A stretch of DNA of 64,000 bases from Senimuribacter intestinalis. GTDB lineage: Bacteria; Bacillota; Clostridia; Peptostreptococcales; Anaerovoracaceae. A program made the position numbers and the translations under genes. Below the pieces are notes generated by a model. It saw only the letters and a list, made by a program, of their open reading frames with translations. It was not told where the DNA came from and ran no database searches. Location: positions 1 through 64,000 of the forward strand of contig CALPCJ010000002.1 in NCBI GenBank assembly GCA_943192975.1. Direction: 5' to 3'. Of the stretch, positions 1 to 8,337 are shown piece by piece; the stretch's first letter is position 1, and each line of letters starts with the position of its first letter.

Positions 1-250
1 AAGAAAACGAGCGAAGCGAAGTTTGCTTGGCAAGGCAGACCTTATGCTTTTGCGTCCCAAGAGAATGAGCTAAGCGAGATTCGATTGGGTAGACGCTAGT
101 CGTATAATGGTCCTGCCCCAAGAAAACGAGCGAAGCGAAGTTTGCTTGGCAAGGCAGACCTTATGCTTTTGCGTCCCAAGAGAATGAGCTAAGCGAAATT
201 CGATTGGGTAGACGCTAGTCGTATAATGGTCCTGCCCCAAGAAAACGAGC
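1..250. repeat. Tandem 119-bp repeat, two full copies and a partial third
   Basis: Copies span 1-119 and 120-238 and differ by about one base; a third begins at 239 and breaks off where the YlbF gene leader starts near 251. Each unit holds the box CCTTATGC (40-47, 159-166) and the box GTCGTATAATGG (99-110, 218-229). The stretch between them folds as a hairpin (GCGTCCCAA with TTGGG..GACGC), and the stretch between units folds as another (GGTCCTGCC with GGCAGACC). The same boxes recur at 44208-44522. The repeat may continue left of the window. Confidence 0.9.
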
Positions 251-272
251 GGCAGTATTAAGGAGGTAACAC

Positions 273-611
273 ATGAACGTTTATGATCAGGCTCACGGAC
301 TTGCCAAAGCAATCAGAGAGTCCGAAGAGTTTAAACAGTACGATCAGCTGAAAAAAGTAGTTGATCAGAATGAGGAACTTGCTTCGATGATTAAAGATTT
401 TCAGGCTAAGCAATTTGAAGTGCAGGCAAAGCAGATGATGGGCGATGACAGTGCGTCAGGCATGATGCAGTCTGTGCAGGATCTCTATCAGATTATCATG
501 AAAGATCCTATGGCAGCTCAGTATATGCAGGCGGAGATGCGCTTTTCCCTGATGATGAATGATGTCTATAAGATTTTGGGCGAAGTAATGGGTATTGGCA
601 ATATGCAGTAA
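273..611 (+). CDS. YlbF/YmcA family protein
   Basis: The 112-residue product is a short, almost entirely alpha-helical, charged and methionine-rich protein that fits the YlbF/YmcA (Com_YlbF) family. Members in Bacillus subtilis form the Y-complex that modulates RNase Y and mRNA decay; a role here is inferred from family only. A strong ribosome binding site (AAGGAGGT, about 261-268) precedes the ATG. It sits directly downstream of the tandem repeat and upstream of efp, whose promoter lies in its last codons. I cannot tell YlbF from YmcA by eye, so no symbol is given. Confidence 0.8.
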   Translation: MNVYDQAHGLAKAIRESEEFKQYDQLKKVVDQNEELASMIKDFQAKQFEVQAKQMMGDDSASGMMQSVQDLYQIIMKDPMAAQYMQAEMRFSLMMNDVYKILGEVMGIGNMQ

Positions 612-623
612 ATCTGTTATAAT
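595..623 (+). promoter_or_regulatory. Sigma-A promoter for efp
   Basis: TTGGCA at 595-600 and TATAAT at 618-623 are separated by 17 bp, and TGT just before the -10 makes it an extended -10 promoter. It overlaps the 3' end of the YlbF gene and would start transcription near 630, about 50 nt ahead of the efp ATG at 681. Confidence 0.7.
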
Positions 624-680
624 ACCAATAGAGTTTATTTTATTAAATTGTTTTATATTGAAGAAAGTGAGAATAGACCG

Positions 681-1241
681 ATGATTTATGCAAGTGATTT
701 TAGAAAAGGCAGAACATTTCAGATTAATGGAGAACCTCATGTAGTTCTTGATTTCATGCACGTAAAGCCGGGCAAGGGCGCAGCGTTTGTAAGAACCAAG
801 TACAAGAACATCATTACTGGTGCTACCAGAGAAGAAGCGTTCAATCCTGACGATAAGTTTGAAGAAGCAATTATCGAAACCAAGAAGATGCAGTACCTGT
901 ACAATGATGGAGATCTGTATTACTTCATGGACGGAGAAACTTATGAGCAGGTTCCTGTTGCCTACGATATGGTAGAGGATGCAATCAAGTACATGAGAGA
1001 AAACGATGAAGCAACATTGAAATTCTATAAAGGCGAACCGTTCATCGTAGAAGCACCGAATTTTGTTGATTTGGTAGTTACCGAAACCGAACCAGGTGTA
1101 AAGGGCAACACTGCTACAAACGTTACAAAGGCTGCTACAGTAGAAACAGGCGCAGTCGTTCAGGTTCCAATCTTCATCGAAGAAGGTGAAAAGATTCAGA
1201 TTGATACCAGAAGCGGAGAGTATCTGGGAAGAGCAAAATAA
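681..1241 (+). CDS. efp: Translation elongation factor P
   Basis: This is a 186-residue EF-P, close to the usual 185. It binds ribosomes stalled at polyproline stretches and promotes peptide bond formation. The N-terminal KOW-like domain carries the loop KPGKGAAFVR, placing a lysine at residue 32, the position that is modified in B. subtilis EF-P; the C-terminal OB domains end with the typical RSGEYLGRA. I chose ATG 681 because it gives the conserved MI.A.DFRKG start; an upstream in-frame TTG at 648 would add 11 residues foreign to the family. A strong terminator follows, so the gene looks monocistronic from its own promoter. Confidence 0.96.
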   Translation: MIYASDFRKGRTFQINGEPHVVLDFMHVKPGKGAAFVRTKYKNIITGATREEAFNPDDKFEEAIIETKKMQYLYNDGDLYYFMDGETYEQVPVAYDMVEDAIKYMRENDEATLKFYKGEPFIVEAPNFVDLVVTETEPGVKGNTATNVTKAATVETGAVVQVPIFIEEGEKIQIDTRSGEYLGRAK

Positions 1242-1265
1242 TTTGCAAAGCATAATTCAAAGATG

Positions 1266-1296
1266 AAGGGACGAAGCTTTCGTCCCTTTCTTTTTC
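1266..1296 (+). terminator. Intrinsic terminator after efp
   Basis: A perfect 9-bp stem (1266-1274 with 1280-1288) has a 5-nt loop and is followed by the T-rich run TCTTTTT. Confidence 0.9.
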
Positions 1297-1331
1297 ATCA
1301 CACCAGGAAGCACGAAAAGAGGTAAGGGACA

Positions 1332-2378
1332 TTGAAAAAATCCAAAATCATTATTATAGCAATCGCCGTAGTTCTTATCGTTATTGCCGCCGCGGGATAT
1401 CTTTTTTATCAGAATGGTCTCAATGCAGCAAAGCCAGGAGATACAGAGCCGGTTACTGTCAGCATTCCATCGGGCAGCGGGGCTTCTGCAATCGTAGAAA
1501 TTCTGGATGAAAATGGTCTAATCAAGAATAAGACCTGCGCTAAAATTCACGTGCGTATAGCAGGGTATGATTCATTGCAGGCCAACACCTATATCTTTAA
1601 TAAAAGTATGAACTTACTGGAAATCATGGATGCTATTAATACCGGAAACTTTGCCTACCTGTCCAAGAATGCATTTACAGTTATTGAAGGCGCTACCGTG
1701 CCGCAGGCTGCAGAAGCGATGGCTGAAGGACTTCCTTTTACCGCTGAAGAAGTTTTGAAAAAATGGAACAGCAAGAAATATCTTCGCCAGCTCATCGAAA
1801 AATACTGGTTCCTTACTGACGAAATTCTGCAAAGCGGCATTATGTTTCCGCTCGAAGGATATATCTATCCTGAAACTTACTTTGTGAGCGATGAAAATCC
1901 GTCCATCGAACAGGTAACAGAGATGATTTTGGATAAGACAGAGGAAGAACTGACAGCAAGAAAAGGTGCTATTACTGAAATGGGAATGACGGTTCATGAG
2001 TTTTTAGCTCTGACTTCTATTGTTGAAAACGAATCCCTTTTTGAAAAGGACAGACCAATTATTGCAGGAGTTTTTGTCAATCGTCTTGCAAAGGATATGA
2101 CGCTGCAAAGTGATATCACGGTTCTTTATGCCCTGCAGGAAAAGCGGGTTGACGTAACTTATGAAGATTTAGAGGTTGATTCAAAATACAACACCTATAA
2201 ATACGCAGGACTCCCTGTAGGACCTGTTTGCTCACCGTCTGCGCCTGCTATGGATGATCTTTTAAACTACGAAAAATCCGACTATCTCTATTTCTTTGCA
2301 ACTGAGGACGGAAAAGTGCTTTATTCAAAGACTTTAGAGGAGCATAATAAAGTCGTAAGGGAAAACATGTGGTACTGA
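1332..2378 (+). CDS. mltG: Endolytic transglycosylase MltG (YceG-like)
   Basis: The 348-residue protein has a short basic N-terminus and one membrane segment (about residues 5-27), then a LysM-like region and the YceG catalytic domain. The motif SIVENES puts the presumed catalytic glutamate at residue 232, followed by LQSD.TVLYAL and the GLPVGP.CSPS loop typical of MltG. Known members cut nascent glycan strands next to the membrane and set strand length. The start is TTG 1332 with the binding site AGAGGTAAGGG just upstream. It is followed 1 nt later by the methyltransferase gene, the same order as yrrL-yrrM in B. subtilis. Confidence 0.93.
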   Translation: MKKSKIIIIAIAVVLIVIAAAGYLFYQNGLNAAKPGDTEPVTVSIPSGSGASAIVEILDENGLIKNKTCAKIHVRIAGYDSLQANTYIFNKSMNLLEIMDAINTGNFAYLSKNAFTVIEGATVPQAAEAMAEGLPFTAEEVLKKWNSKKYLRQLIEKYWFLTDEILQSGIMFPLEGYIYPETYFVSDENPSIEQVTEMILDKTEEELTARKGAITEMGMTVHEFLALTSIVENESLFEKDRPIIAGVFVNRLAKDMTLQSDITVLYALQEKRVDVTYEDLEVDSKYNTYKYAGLPVGPVCSPSAPAMDDLLNYEKSDYLYFFATEDGKVLYSKTLEEHNKVVRENMWY

Positions 2379-2379
2379 T

Positions 2380-3045
2380 ATGAACATCACCAATGATATC
2401 GTAACAGAATATTTGACTAGCTTTTACAGAGCGGTAAGCGAAGAGCTTGCACTGCTTCGGGAAATAGGAGAAAGAGACCGGGTTCCTATCATTTTGCGGG
2501 AAACAGAGATGTATCTAAATACGCTGCTTTCTCTCACGAGACCGAAAAAAATTTTGGAGATAGGAACTGCAATCGGCTATTCAGCGCTATATTATGCCGA
2601 AATGTGTCCAACGGCTGAAATTTACACCATCGAAAAGGATGAAGCTGCTTGGAATGCTGCCAGACACAATATTTCAGCCGCAGGAAAGACTGTGCAGATA
2701 CACAGCCTCTTTGGTGACGGGCAGGAGCAGATAGAAAAACTGCGGGATCAAGGCTGCTGTGACTTTGATTTTGTCTTTATCGATGCTGCGAAGAGCCATT
2801 ATAAGCGGTTTTTAGCTGCGGCGCTTTCTGTATGTAGAGAAGGGGCAGTTATTGTTTCCGACAATATTCTGCAGAAAGCCATGACGGCTTCTGATGCTTA
2901 TGACCCACAGAACAAACACAAAACTAACATTAGACGAATGAGAGAATATCTCACCTATATTACCAGTGACAATACCTTGCAGACGTCTCTTCTCAGTATA
3001 GGAGATGGTCTTGCAGTAACAATTTACAGAGGAGAACATGAATAA
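2380..3045 (+). CDS. trmR: tRNA 5-hydroxyuridine methyltransferase (TrmR/YrrM-like)
   Basis: A 221-residue class I SAM-dependent O-methyltransferase of the COG4122 type: SAM motif I LEIGTAIGYSA near residue 60, an acidic residue ending the next strand (TIEKDE), and the metal/substrate motif DFVFIDAAKSHY near 130. By homology and synteny (mltG before, peptidase U32 gene after, as in yrrL-yrrM-yrrO) it should methylate 5-hydroxyuridine at tRNA position 34 to 5-methoxyuridine. It has no clear ribosome binding site and starts 1 nt after the mltG stop, so translation is probably coupled. A generic catechol-type O-methyltransferase role is possible but less likely given the neighbours. Confidence 0.85.
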   Translation: MNITNDIVTEYLTSFYRAVSEELALLREIGERDRVPIILRETEMYLNTLLSLTRPKKILEIGTAIGYSALYYAEMCPTAEIYTIEKDEAAWNAARHNISAAGKTVQIHSLFGDGQEQIEKLRDQGCCDFDFVFIDAAKSHYKRFLAAALSVCREGAVIVSDNILQKAMTASDAYDPQNKHKTNIRRMREYLTYITSDNTLQTSLLSIGDGLAVTIYRGEHE

Positions 3046-4270
3046 AGAACAGTTTGAACTGCTTGCGCCTGCAGGCGATTTGGAAAAATTAAAGACAGCC
3101 ATTATTTATGGTGCAGACGCTGTGTATTTCGGCGGCGAAATGTTCAGTTTACGAGCAGGAGCAGGCAACCTGACCATTGAAGAAATGAAAGAGGGCATTG
3201 CGTTCGCCCATGAAAGGGGAAAACGCTGTTATCTTACCATCAATATCTTTGCCCATAACGAGGATATTGAGCCGTTGACTTCTTATCTGCAGCAGATTAA
3301 AGATTTGGGGCTTGACGCTTTTATTGTGTCTGACCCGGGCATTGTAGATCTGATTCAGGAAGTGATTCCTGCTGCTGAGATACACCTGAGCACTCAGGCA
3401 AATATGACTAACTACAGAACGGCCGGATTCTGGCATAAATTAGGCGTAAAACGACTGGTTTTAGCCAGGGAACTGACACTGCCGGAAATCAGACAGATCC
3501 GTGAGAATATCCCACCAGAAATGGAAATAGAGGCTTTTGTTCATGGGGCAATGTGCATATCTTATTCAGGAAGATGTCTTCTCAGCAACTTTATGATTGA
3601 ACGCGATGCCAACAGAGGTATGTGCGCTCATCCGTGTCGCTGGAAATATGCCATAGTAGAAGAAAAAAGACCGGGCGAATATTATCCGGTGGAAGAAGAT
3701 GAACGAGGCACTTATATTCTCAATTCTAGGGATTTGTGTATGATAGAGCATATTCCGGAGATTGTTGGCTCAGGCATTATGTCTGCGAAAATCGAAGGCA
3801 GGATGAAAAGTATCTTTTACGTGGCGACAGTAGTTCACGCTTATAGAAAAGCAATTGATGCGTATTTTGCAGATCCTGAGCATTACAAGTTTGATGAAGA
3901 CTGGATGCGTGAACTGAAAAAGGTAAGTCACAGAGAATTTACGACAGGATTTTATTTTCATCAGCCGACAAATAAAGATCAGAACTATCAGACCAGTGCA
4001 TATACCAGAGAGTACAGCTTTGTAGGGCTTATAAAAGAATACGATGAAGAAACTGGTTTTGCTTTGGTAGAGCAGCGAAATAAGATGACCCTCGGCGAGG
4101 AAATTGAAATTTTTGGTCCTGATATTGATTTCTTTACGCAGAATATCACAGAAATGCTTGATGCGCAAACTGGTGAAAACCTTGAAAGCGCGCCGCACCC
4201 CCAGCAGCTTCTGAAAATGAAGATGGACCATCCGGTGAAACCTCACTATATTTTGAGAAAGAAAAAATAA
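3038..4270 (+). CDS. trhP: Peptidase U32 family protein, tRNA uridine hydroxylation (TrhP-like)
   Basis: The 410-residue protein matches the U32 family: an N-terminal TIM-barrel-like part beginning ELLAPAGDLEKLK, and the hallmark block FVHGAMCISYSGRC followed by MCAHPCRW at about residues 168-202, whose cysteines are invariant. Members once called collagenases are now known as TrhP, which makes 5-hydroxyuridine at tRNA U34 using prephenate-derived chemistry. The start overlaps trmR by 8 nt with GAGGAG just upstream. B. subtilis has two such genes (trhP1, trhP2); only one is present here. Function is inferred from family and operon. Confidence 0.85.
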   Translation: MNKEQFELLAPAGDLEKLKTAIIYGADAVYFGGEMFSLRAGAGNLTIEEMKEGIAFAHERGKRCYLTINIFAHNEDIEPLTSYLQQIKDLGLDAFIVSDPGIVDLIQEVIPAAEIHLSTQANMTNYRTAGFWHKLGVKRLVLARELTLPEIRQIRENIPPEMEIEAFVHGAMCISYSGRCLLSNFMIERDANRGMCAHPCRWKYAIVEEKRPGEYYPVEEDERGTYILNSRDLCMIEHIPEIVGSGIMSAKIEGRMKSIFYVATVVHAYRKAIDAYFADPEHYKFDEDWMRELKKVSHREFTTGFYFHQPTNKDQNYQTSAYTREYSFVGLIKEYDEETGFALVEQRNKMTLGEEIEIFGPDIDFFTQNITEMLDAQTGENLESAPHPQQLLKMKMDHPVKPHYILRKKK

Positions 4271-4298
4271 TTACCAAGTAATAAGGAGATGATTGAAC

Positions 4299-5597
4299 AT
4301 GACACCTGACCCCAGTAGCCTGCCGCTTGCGTTAAAAGTCACTTTTATGGTGCTTGCAATGGTTGGTAACGGCATTGCAGTTTTGATGAACACCGCTATG
4401 AACAGCGTAAACAGAAGCAAAATCAGACAAATGGCAACAGAAGAAAATGAAGTAGCAATACGTCTTGGAAATTTGCTTGCTTTACCGACTGATTATCGGT
4501 TTACGAACCGGCTGCTTAGTTACATTTTTATCGTTATCGGCGTATATTTTGCACTGGCACTGCCTCAGCACCCAATTCTTTCTGCGCTGGTTTACGTAAC
4601 AGCGACCATCACTTTTAGTGAGTATTTTACTCGTAAGCTGGCGCAGCAGCACAGTGAATCTATTGCTATGAAGCTTTCCGCACTGCAGAAGTTCTTTGTC
4701 ATCATATTAAAGCCATTTGTTGTAATATTGACTTTTATTGCAGATGTTTTTCTGAAGATGTTCAGACAGGAAACGAAGATTGAATACAGCGGATATTCCG
4801 AAGAGCAGGTAATGTCCATTTTAGAATCAGGGCAACAGAGTGGAGCAATCAAAGAAGAAGGTAAGAAGATGATCAATAGTATCTTCCAGTTTGATGACGA
4901 ACTTGCCTATGAGATCATGACGCCTCGTACCGATGTGTTTCTTATCGACATCAACGATTCAACCGACGAGTATTTAGATGAGCTGATGGAACTACGCTAT
5001 TCCAGAATTCCGGTATGTGAAGACGATACAGACAACATTATCGGTATTCTTCACATCAAGGACTATCTCATAAAAGCTAGAGAAACGGGGTTTGACAAGG
5101 TGGATATTCGCTCTATTTTGCGCAAACCGTATTTTGTCCCTGAAACAAAGAATATCGACGCGCTGTTTTTTGAACTGCAGATTGAAAAGCAGCATATCGC
5201 CATTCTCATCGACGAATACGGCGGCTTCAGCGGTATTGTAACCATGGAGGACATCGTCGAAGAAATCGTAGGCGACATCGAAGACGAATATGATGAACAG
5301 GGGCACGTCATCAACAAGGTAGACGATAATAATTATTATTTAGACGGAAACGTTTATCTCAGTGACCTTTCTGAAGAGATCAATATCAATCTGGAATCTG
5401 AAAACAGCGAGACCATCGGAGGCTTTATCATTGATATTCTGGGAGAAATTCCGGAAGAAGGTGATGAAAACAGGGAGGTTGTCTTTGAAAACTACATCTT
5501 TACGATTCTCTCCGTAAAGGAGCGTCGTATTGAAAAAGTAAAGCTGCACATTGAAGAGCCTGAAAAGGAAATTTCGGAAGATGAATCAGAAGAATAA
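4299..5597 (+). CDS. CNNM/CorC-type membrane protein with CBS pair
   Basis: About 432 residues. Domains in order: an N-terminal DUF21/CNNM membrane domain with three to four hydrophobic segments (about 5-150), a CBS pair (about 205-325, starting with the MTPRTDV motif), and a C-terminal CorC_HlyC domain (about 345-420). Annotated members are called hemolysins, but experimental work points to Mg2+/Co2+ export or homeostasis. I prefer ATG 4299, 10 nt after AAGGAG; a TTG at 4293 would sit only 4 nt from it. The 3' end overlaps the GTPase-NYN gene by 17 nt. Confidence 0.88.
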   Translation: MTPDPSSLPLALKVTFMVLAMVGNGIAVLMNTAMNSVNRSKIRQMATEENEVAIRLGNLLALPTDYRFTNRLLSYIFIVIGVYFALALPQHPILSALVYVTATITFSEYFTRKLAQQHSESIAMKLSALQKFFVIILKPFVVILTFIADVFLKMFRQETKIEYSGYSEEQVMSILESGQQSGAIKEEGKKMINSIFQFDDELAYEIMTPRTDVFLIDINDSTDEYLDELMELRYSRIPVCEDDTDNIIGILHIKDYLIKARETGFDKVDIRSILRKPYFVPETKNIDALFFELQIEKQHIAILIDEYGGFSGIVTMEDIVEEIVGDIEDEYDEQGHVINKVDDNNYYLDGNVYLSDLSEEININLESENSETIGGFIIDILGEIPEEGDENREVVFENYIFTILSVKERRIEKVKLHIEEPEKEISEDESEE

Positions 5598-8205
5598 TAA
5601 ACCCACCCTTCCGCAAAGCAAAGCTTCGGGTGGGTACCCGGGAACCTTGTTGTACCCGGACAATAAGCTTACAATGGGCATTGTCGCTCATGTGGACGCC
5701 GGAAAGACAACTTTGTCTGAAGGCGTCCTTTATCAAAACGGCATTACCAGACAGATGGGAAGAGTGGACCATGGGGATTCTTTCCTCGATACGTTTGTGC
5801 TGGAAAAAAACCGCGGCATTACTATTTTCTCTAAGCAGGCAATTTTTCCACTGGGCGATAAGGAGGTTACACTCCTGGACACACCGGGTCATGTAGATTT
5901 TTCTGCAGAAATGGAACGAACCCTGCAGGTTCTAGATTATGCTATTCTTTTAATCAGCGGTCCTGACGGTGTGACCGGACAGGTGCTGACCCTATGGGAA
6001 CTGCTTTCCCGCTACCGCGTACCGACTTTTATTTTTATCAATAAAATGGATCAGCAAGGGATGGATTTATCCGCAATTATGGAGGAGGTTCAGGCTCGTT
6101 TAAGTGCGCAATGCGTACTGGCGGGCAGCGAGGCTTTCTATGAAAAGGCAGCGCTGTGTGATGAAGCTTTGCTGGAAGCCTATCTGGAAACAGGAAGAGT
6201 ACCAGCGGAATCATGCGCCGGGTTAATCAAAGAGCGAAAGCTGTTTCCATGCTATTACGGCTCTGCACTGAAAATGCAGGGCGTAGATACACTTCTTGAA
6301 GGTCTTGCAAATTACACGATCTGTCCAAATTATGGAAGCGATTTTGGTGCTATCATTTATAAAATCAGCAGAGACGAACAGGGCAATCGCCTAACGCATA
6401 TGAAGATAACCGGCGGTAGCCTTTCTGTGAAGGAACAGATTGGAGAAAGCAAGGTTCATCAGATTCGAATTTATAACGGTAAAAAATATGAGGCAGTGCA
6501 GCAAGTGTCTGCTGGTACGGTCTGTGCTGTGACAGGTTTTGCTGACACTTTTTGTGGACAGGGACTGGGCTTTGAACCTGCCGGCATTGAGCCGTATCTG
6601 GATACCGTGCTCAGCTATGAGGTGCTGCTGCCGCCCGATTGGGAGCCTCATGAGGCTTATGAGAAATTTTTGCAGCTGTCAGAGGAACTGCCGGAGCTGC
6701 ATGCCTCTTGGAGCGAAGAAAGCAGCTGTCTGCGGATTCGTATGATGGGAGAAATTCAAGGAGAAATCTTAAAGAGTCTCGTCTCTGAACGCTTTGGAAA
6801 GTCTATCGAATTTGGAGAAGATACGGTTTTATACAAGGAAACTGTCGCAGATACAGTTGAAGGTGTAGGTCATTTTGAGCCTCTTCGCCACTATGCGGAG
6901 GTTCATCTGCTTCTCACGCCGCTTCCTTCCGGCAGCGGTATCGTTGTTGATACAGCTTGCAGTGAGGACACGCTGGACAGAAACTGGCAGCGACTGGTTA
7001 TGACACATCTGAAGGAGAAAGTTCATACAGGCATTCTGACAAATTCACCTTTGACTGATATGAAAATTACATTAACCACCGGTCGCGCCCATGTGAAGCA
7101 CACGGAAGGTGGTGATTTTCGTCAGGCAACCTACAGAGCACTTCGTCACGGTCTCAGAAAAGCCGGCTGCAGACTTTTAGAGCCTTACTATGATTACCGG
7201 CTGGAACTGCCGACAGATTTTGTTGGCAGAGCCATGAATGATATTCAGAATATGCACGGAACCTGTGAACCGTCGTCTGCGGCTGGAAAAAACACCGTTT
7301 TAACCGGCAGAGCACCAGTTTTTACTATGAAGGACTATCAGAAGGATGTTACTTCCTATAGCAAAGGGCAGGGAAGACTTTACTGCACCTTGGCAGGATA
7401 TTTTCCATGCCATAACGAAGAAGAGATCGCACAAGCTGTCGGATATGAAGCCGATCGGGACCTGGAAAATCCCAGTGATTCTATCTTCTGTAAATCCGGC
7501 TCTGGTGTTAGTGTCCCTTGGCAGGAAGTTGAACAGTATATGCATCTGCCTCTTTCCTGGCAGCCTGAAACAATACAGAAAAATGAAGGGTCTGTACGAG
7601 GTGGCAGTGAATCTCGCCAGTACAGCGACGAAGAGCTGGAAGCAGTATTTAAGCAGACCTATGGTACAAGTAAAAGAGAAACAAGTCGCTTTAAGAAAAG
7701 TGCCAGAATCATTACGGCAGAAAGCGGATTTTCCGGTCCCAGGATTAAGAGCGCCTATAACAACGCTTCTGCAGAAGAAGTGCTGCTGATTGACGGATAT
7801 AACATGATATTTGCATGGGAAGAGCTAAAGGATATGGCTGCGCCGAGTCTTGCAAGTGCCAGAGATTTATTGGTTGAAATCCTTGGCAACTATCAGGGCT
7901 ACAAAGAGAATCGAATCATCGTTGTCTTTGACGGTTACAAGAAACCAGGCAATCCCGGTACCACTCAGACTATTCACAATATGCAGATTATCTACACGAA
8001 AGAAGGCGAGACTGCAGACCAGTTTATCGAAAAATTTGTGCTGGAACATGTGAAAAAGCTGCGAATTACAGTTGCGACCTCCGATGGACTAGAGCAGATG
8101 ATGATATTTGGTCAGGGAGCCCTTCGCATGTCAGCCAGAGAGCTTCGCATGCATATCATGGATACCAATGAAGAAATCAGGCAGAAATTCCTGCATAAGT
8201 TCTAA
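5581..8205 (+). CDS. Tet(M)-like translational GTPase fused to YacP/Rae1-like NYN nuclease
   Basis: An 874-residue fusion. Residues about 30-670 are a complete EF-G/Tet(M)-type factor: P-loop AHVDAGKT (36-43), RGITIF switch region, DTPGHVDF (about 100), NKMD (about 154), a domain II, domains III-IV, and a domain V with TSYSKGQGRLYCTL and HN. A charged linker follows, then a YacP-type NYN domain (about 730-874) with LLIDGYN, VVFDGYK and VATSDGLEQ, the acidic residues expected to bind metal. YacP (Rae1) of B. subtilis is an mRNA endonuclease acting in the ribosomal A site, while Tet(M) enters the A site region to release tetracycline. A ribosome-targeted nuclease is therefore the inference. ATG 5581 follows AAGGAA; it overlaps the upstream gene. 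Confidence 0.9.
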   Translation: MNQKNNKPTLPQSKASGGYPGTLLYPDNKLTMGIVAHVDAGKTTLSEGVLYQNGITRQMGRVDHGDSFLDTFVLEKNRGITIFSKQAIFPLGDKEVTLLDTPGHVDFSAEMERTLQVLDYAILLISGPDGVTGQVLTLWELLSRYRVPTFIFINKMDQQGMDLSAIMEEVQARLSAQCVLAGSEAFYEKAALCDEALLEAYLETGRVPAESCAGLIKERKLFPCYYGSALKMQGVDTLLEGLANYTICPNYGSDFGAIIYKISRDEQGNRLTHMKITGGSLSVKEQIGESKVHQIRIYNGKKYEAVQQVSAGTVCAVTGFADTFCGQGLGFEPAGIEPYLDTVLSYEVLLPPDWEPHEAYEKFLQLSEELPELHASWSEESSCLRIRMMGEIQGEILKSLVSERFGKSIEFGEDTVLYKETVADTVEGVGHFEPLRHYAEVHLLLTPLPSGSGIVVDTACSEDTLDRNWQRLVMTHLKEKVHTGILTNSPLTDMKITLTTGRAHVKHTEGGDFRQATYRALRHGLRKAGCRLLEPYYDYRLELPTDFVGRAMNDIQNMHGTCEPSSAAGKNTVLTGRAPVFTMKDYQKDVTSYSKGQGRLYCTLAGYFPCHNEEEIAQAVGYEADRDLENPSDSIFCKSGSGVSVPWQEVEQYMHLPLSWQPETIQKNEGSVRGGSESRQYSDEELEAVFKQTYGTSKRETSRFKKSARIITAESGFSGPRIKSAYNNASAEEVLLIDGYNMIFAWEELKDMAAPSLASARDLLVEILGNYQGYKENRIIVVFDGYKKPGNPGTTQTIHNMQIIYTKEGETADQFIEKFVLEHVKKLRITVATSDGLEQMMIFGQGALRMSARELRMHIMDTNEEIRQKFLHKF
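5602..5634 (+). promoter_or_regulatory. Stem-loop at the 5' end of the GTPase-NYN coding region
   Basis: CCCACCC (5602-5608) and GGGTGGG (5628-5634) form a GC-rich 7-bp stem within codons 8-18 of the fusion gene. It has no following T-run, so it is not a normal terminator. It could slow or gate translation, or mark an untranslated leader if the true start is farther downstream near 5674. Confidence 0.4.
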
Positions 8206-8227
8206 ATACTACCATCTATTTGCAAAA

Positions 8228-8270
8228 AAACACCATTTATCATAAATGTCTTGAAATGGTGTTTCTTTTG
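8228..8270 (+). terminator. Intrinsic terminator after GTPase-NYN gene
   Basis: An 11-bp perfect stem (8228-8238 with 8254-8264) is followed by CTTTTGTT. It separates the ribosomal GTPase gene from the ABC transporter genes. Confidence 0.85.
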
Positions 8271-8294
8271 TTGTAAAATGAAATGGTATGAGTA

Positions 8295-8311
8295 TTTACA
8301 TTAAATGTAAA
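8295..8311. promoter_or_regulatory. Palindromic operator candidate upstream of ABC transporter
   Basis: A perfect inverted repeat TTTACAT-TAA-ATGTAAA lies 27-43 bp before the ATP-binding protein start, where a repressor would cover the promoter or transcription start. No regulator gene is adjacent. A clear promoter was not resolved here. Confidence 0.45.
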
Positions 8312-8337
8312 ATTTAGAACAAAAAGAGGTGGAAGAG

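Noticed and set aside
1..250. CRISPR array
   Set aside because: Only two copies with a 119-bp period, no short repeats with unique spacers, and no cas genes.
70..312. Minus-strand 80-residue frame across the tandem repeat
   Set aside because: It repeats its own sequence because the DNA is a 119-bp tandem repeat, and it overlaps the start of the YlbF-family gene. No ribosome binding site.
648..680. Upstream TTG start for efp
   Set aside because: It adds 11 residues before the conserved EF-P start, and the region is the untranslated leader after the promoter at 595-623.
456..1253. Long minus-strand frame opposite ylbF and efp
   Set aside because: It is antisense to two well-supported genes and its translation has no family pattern.
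5581..8205. Acquired tetracycline resistance gene
   Set aside because: The GTPase part is Tet(M)-like, but the NYN fusion, operon-like overlap with the CNNM gene and absence of mobile genes point to a resident ribosomal factor. Resistance activity cannot be claimed.
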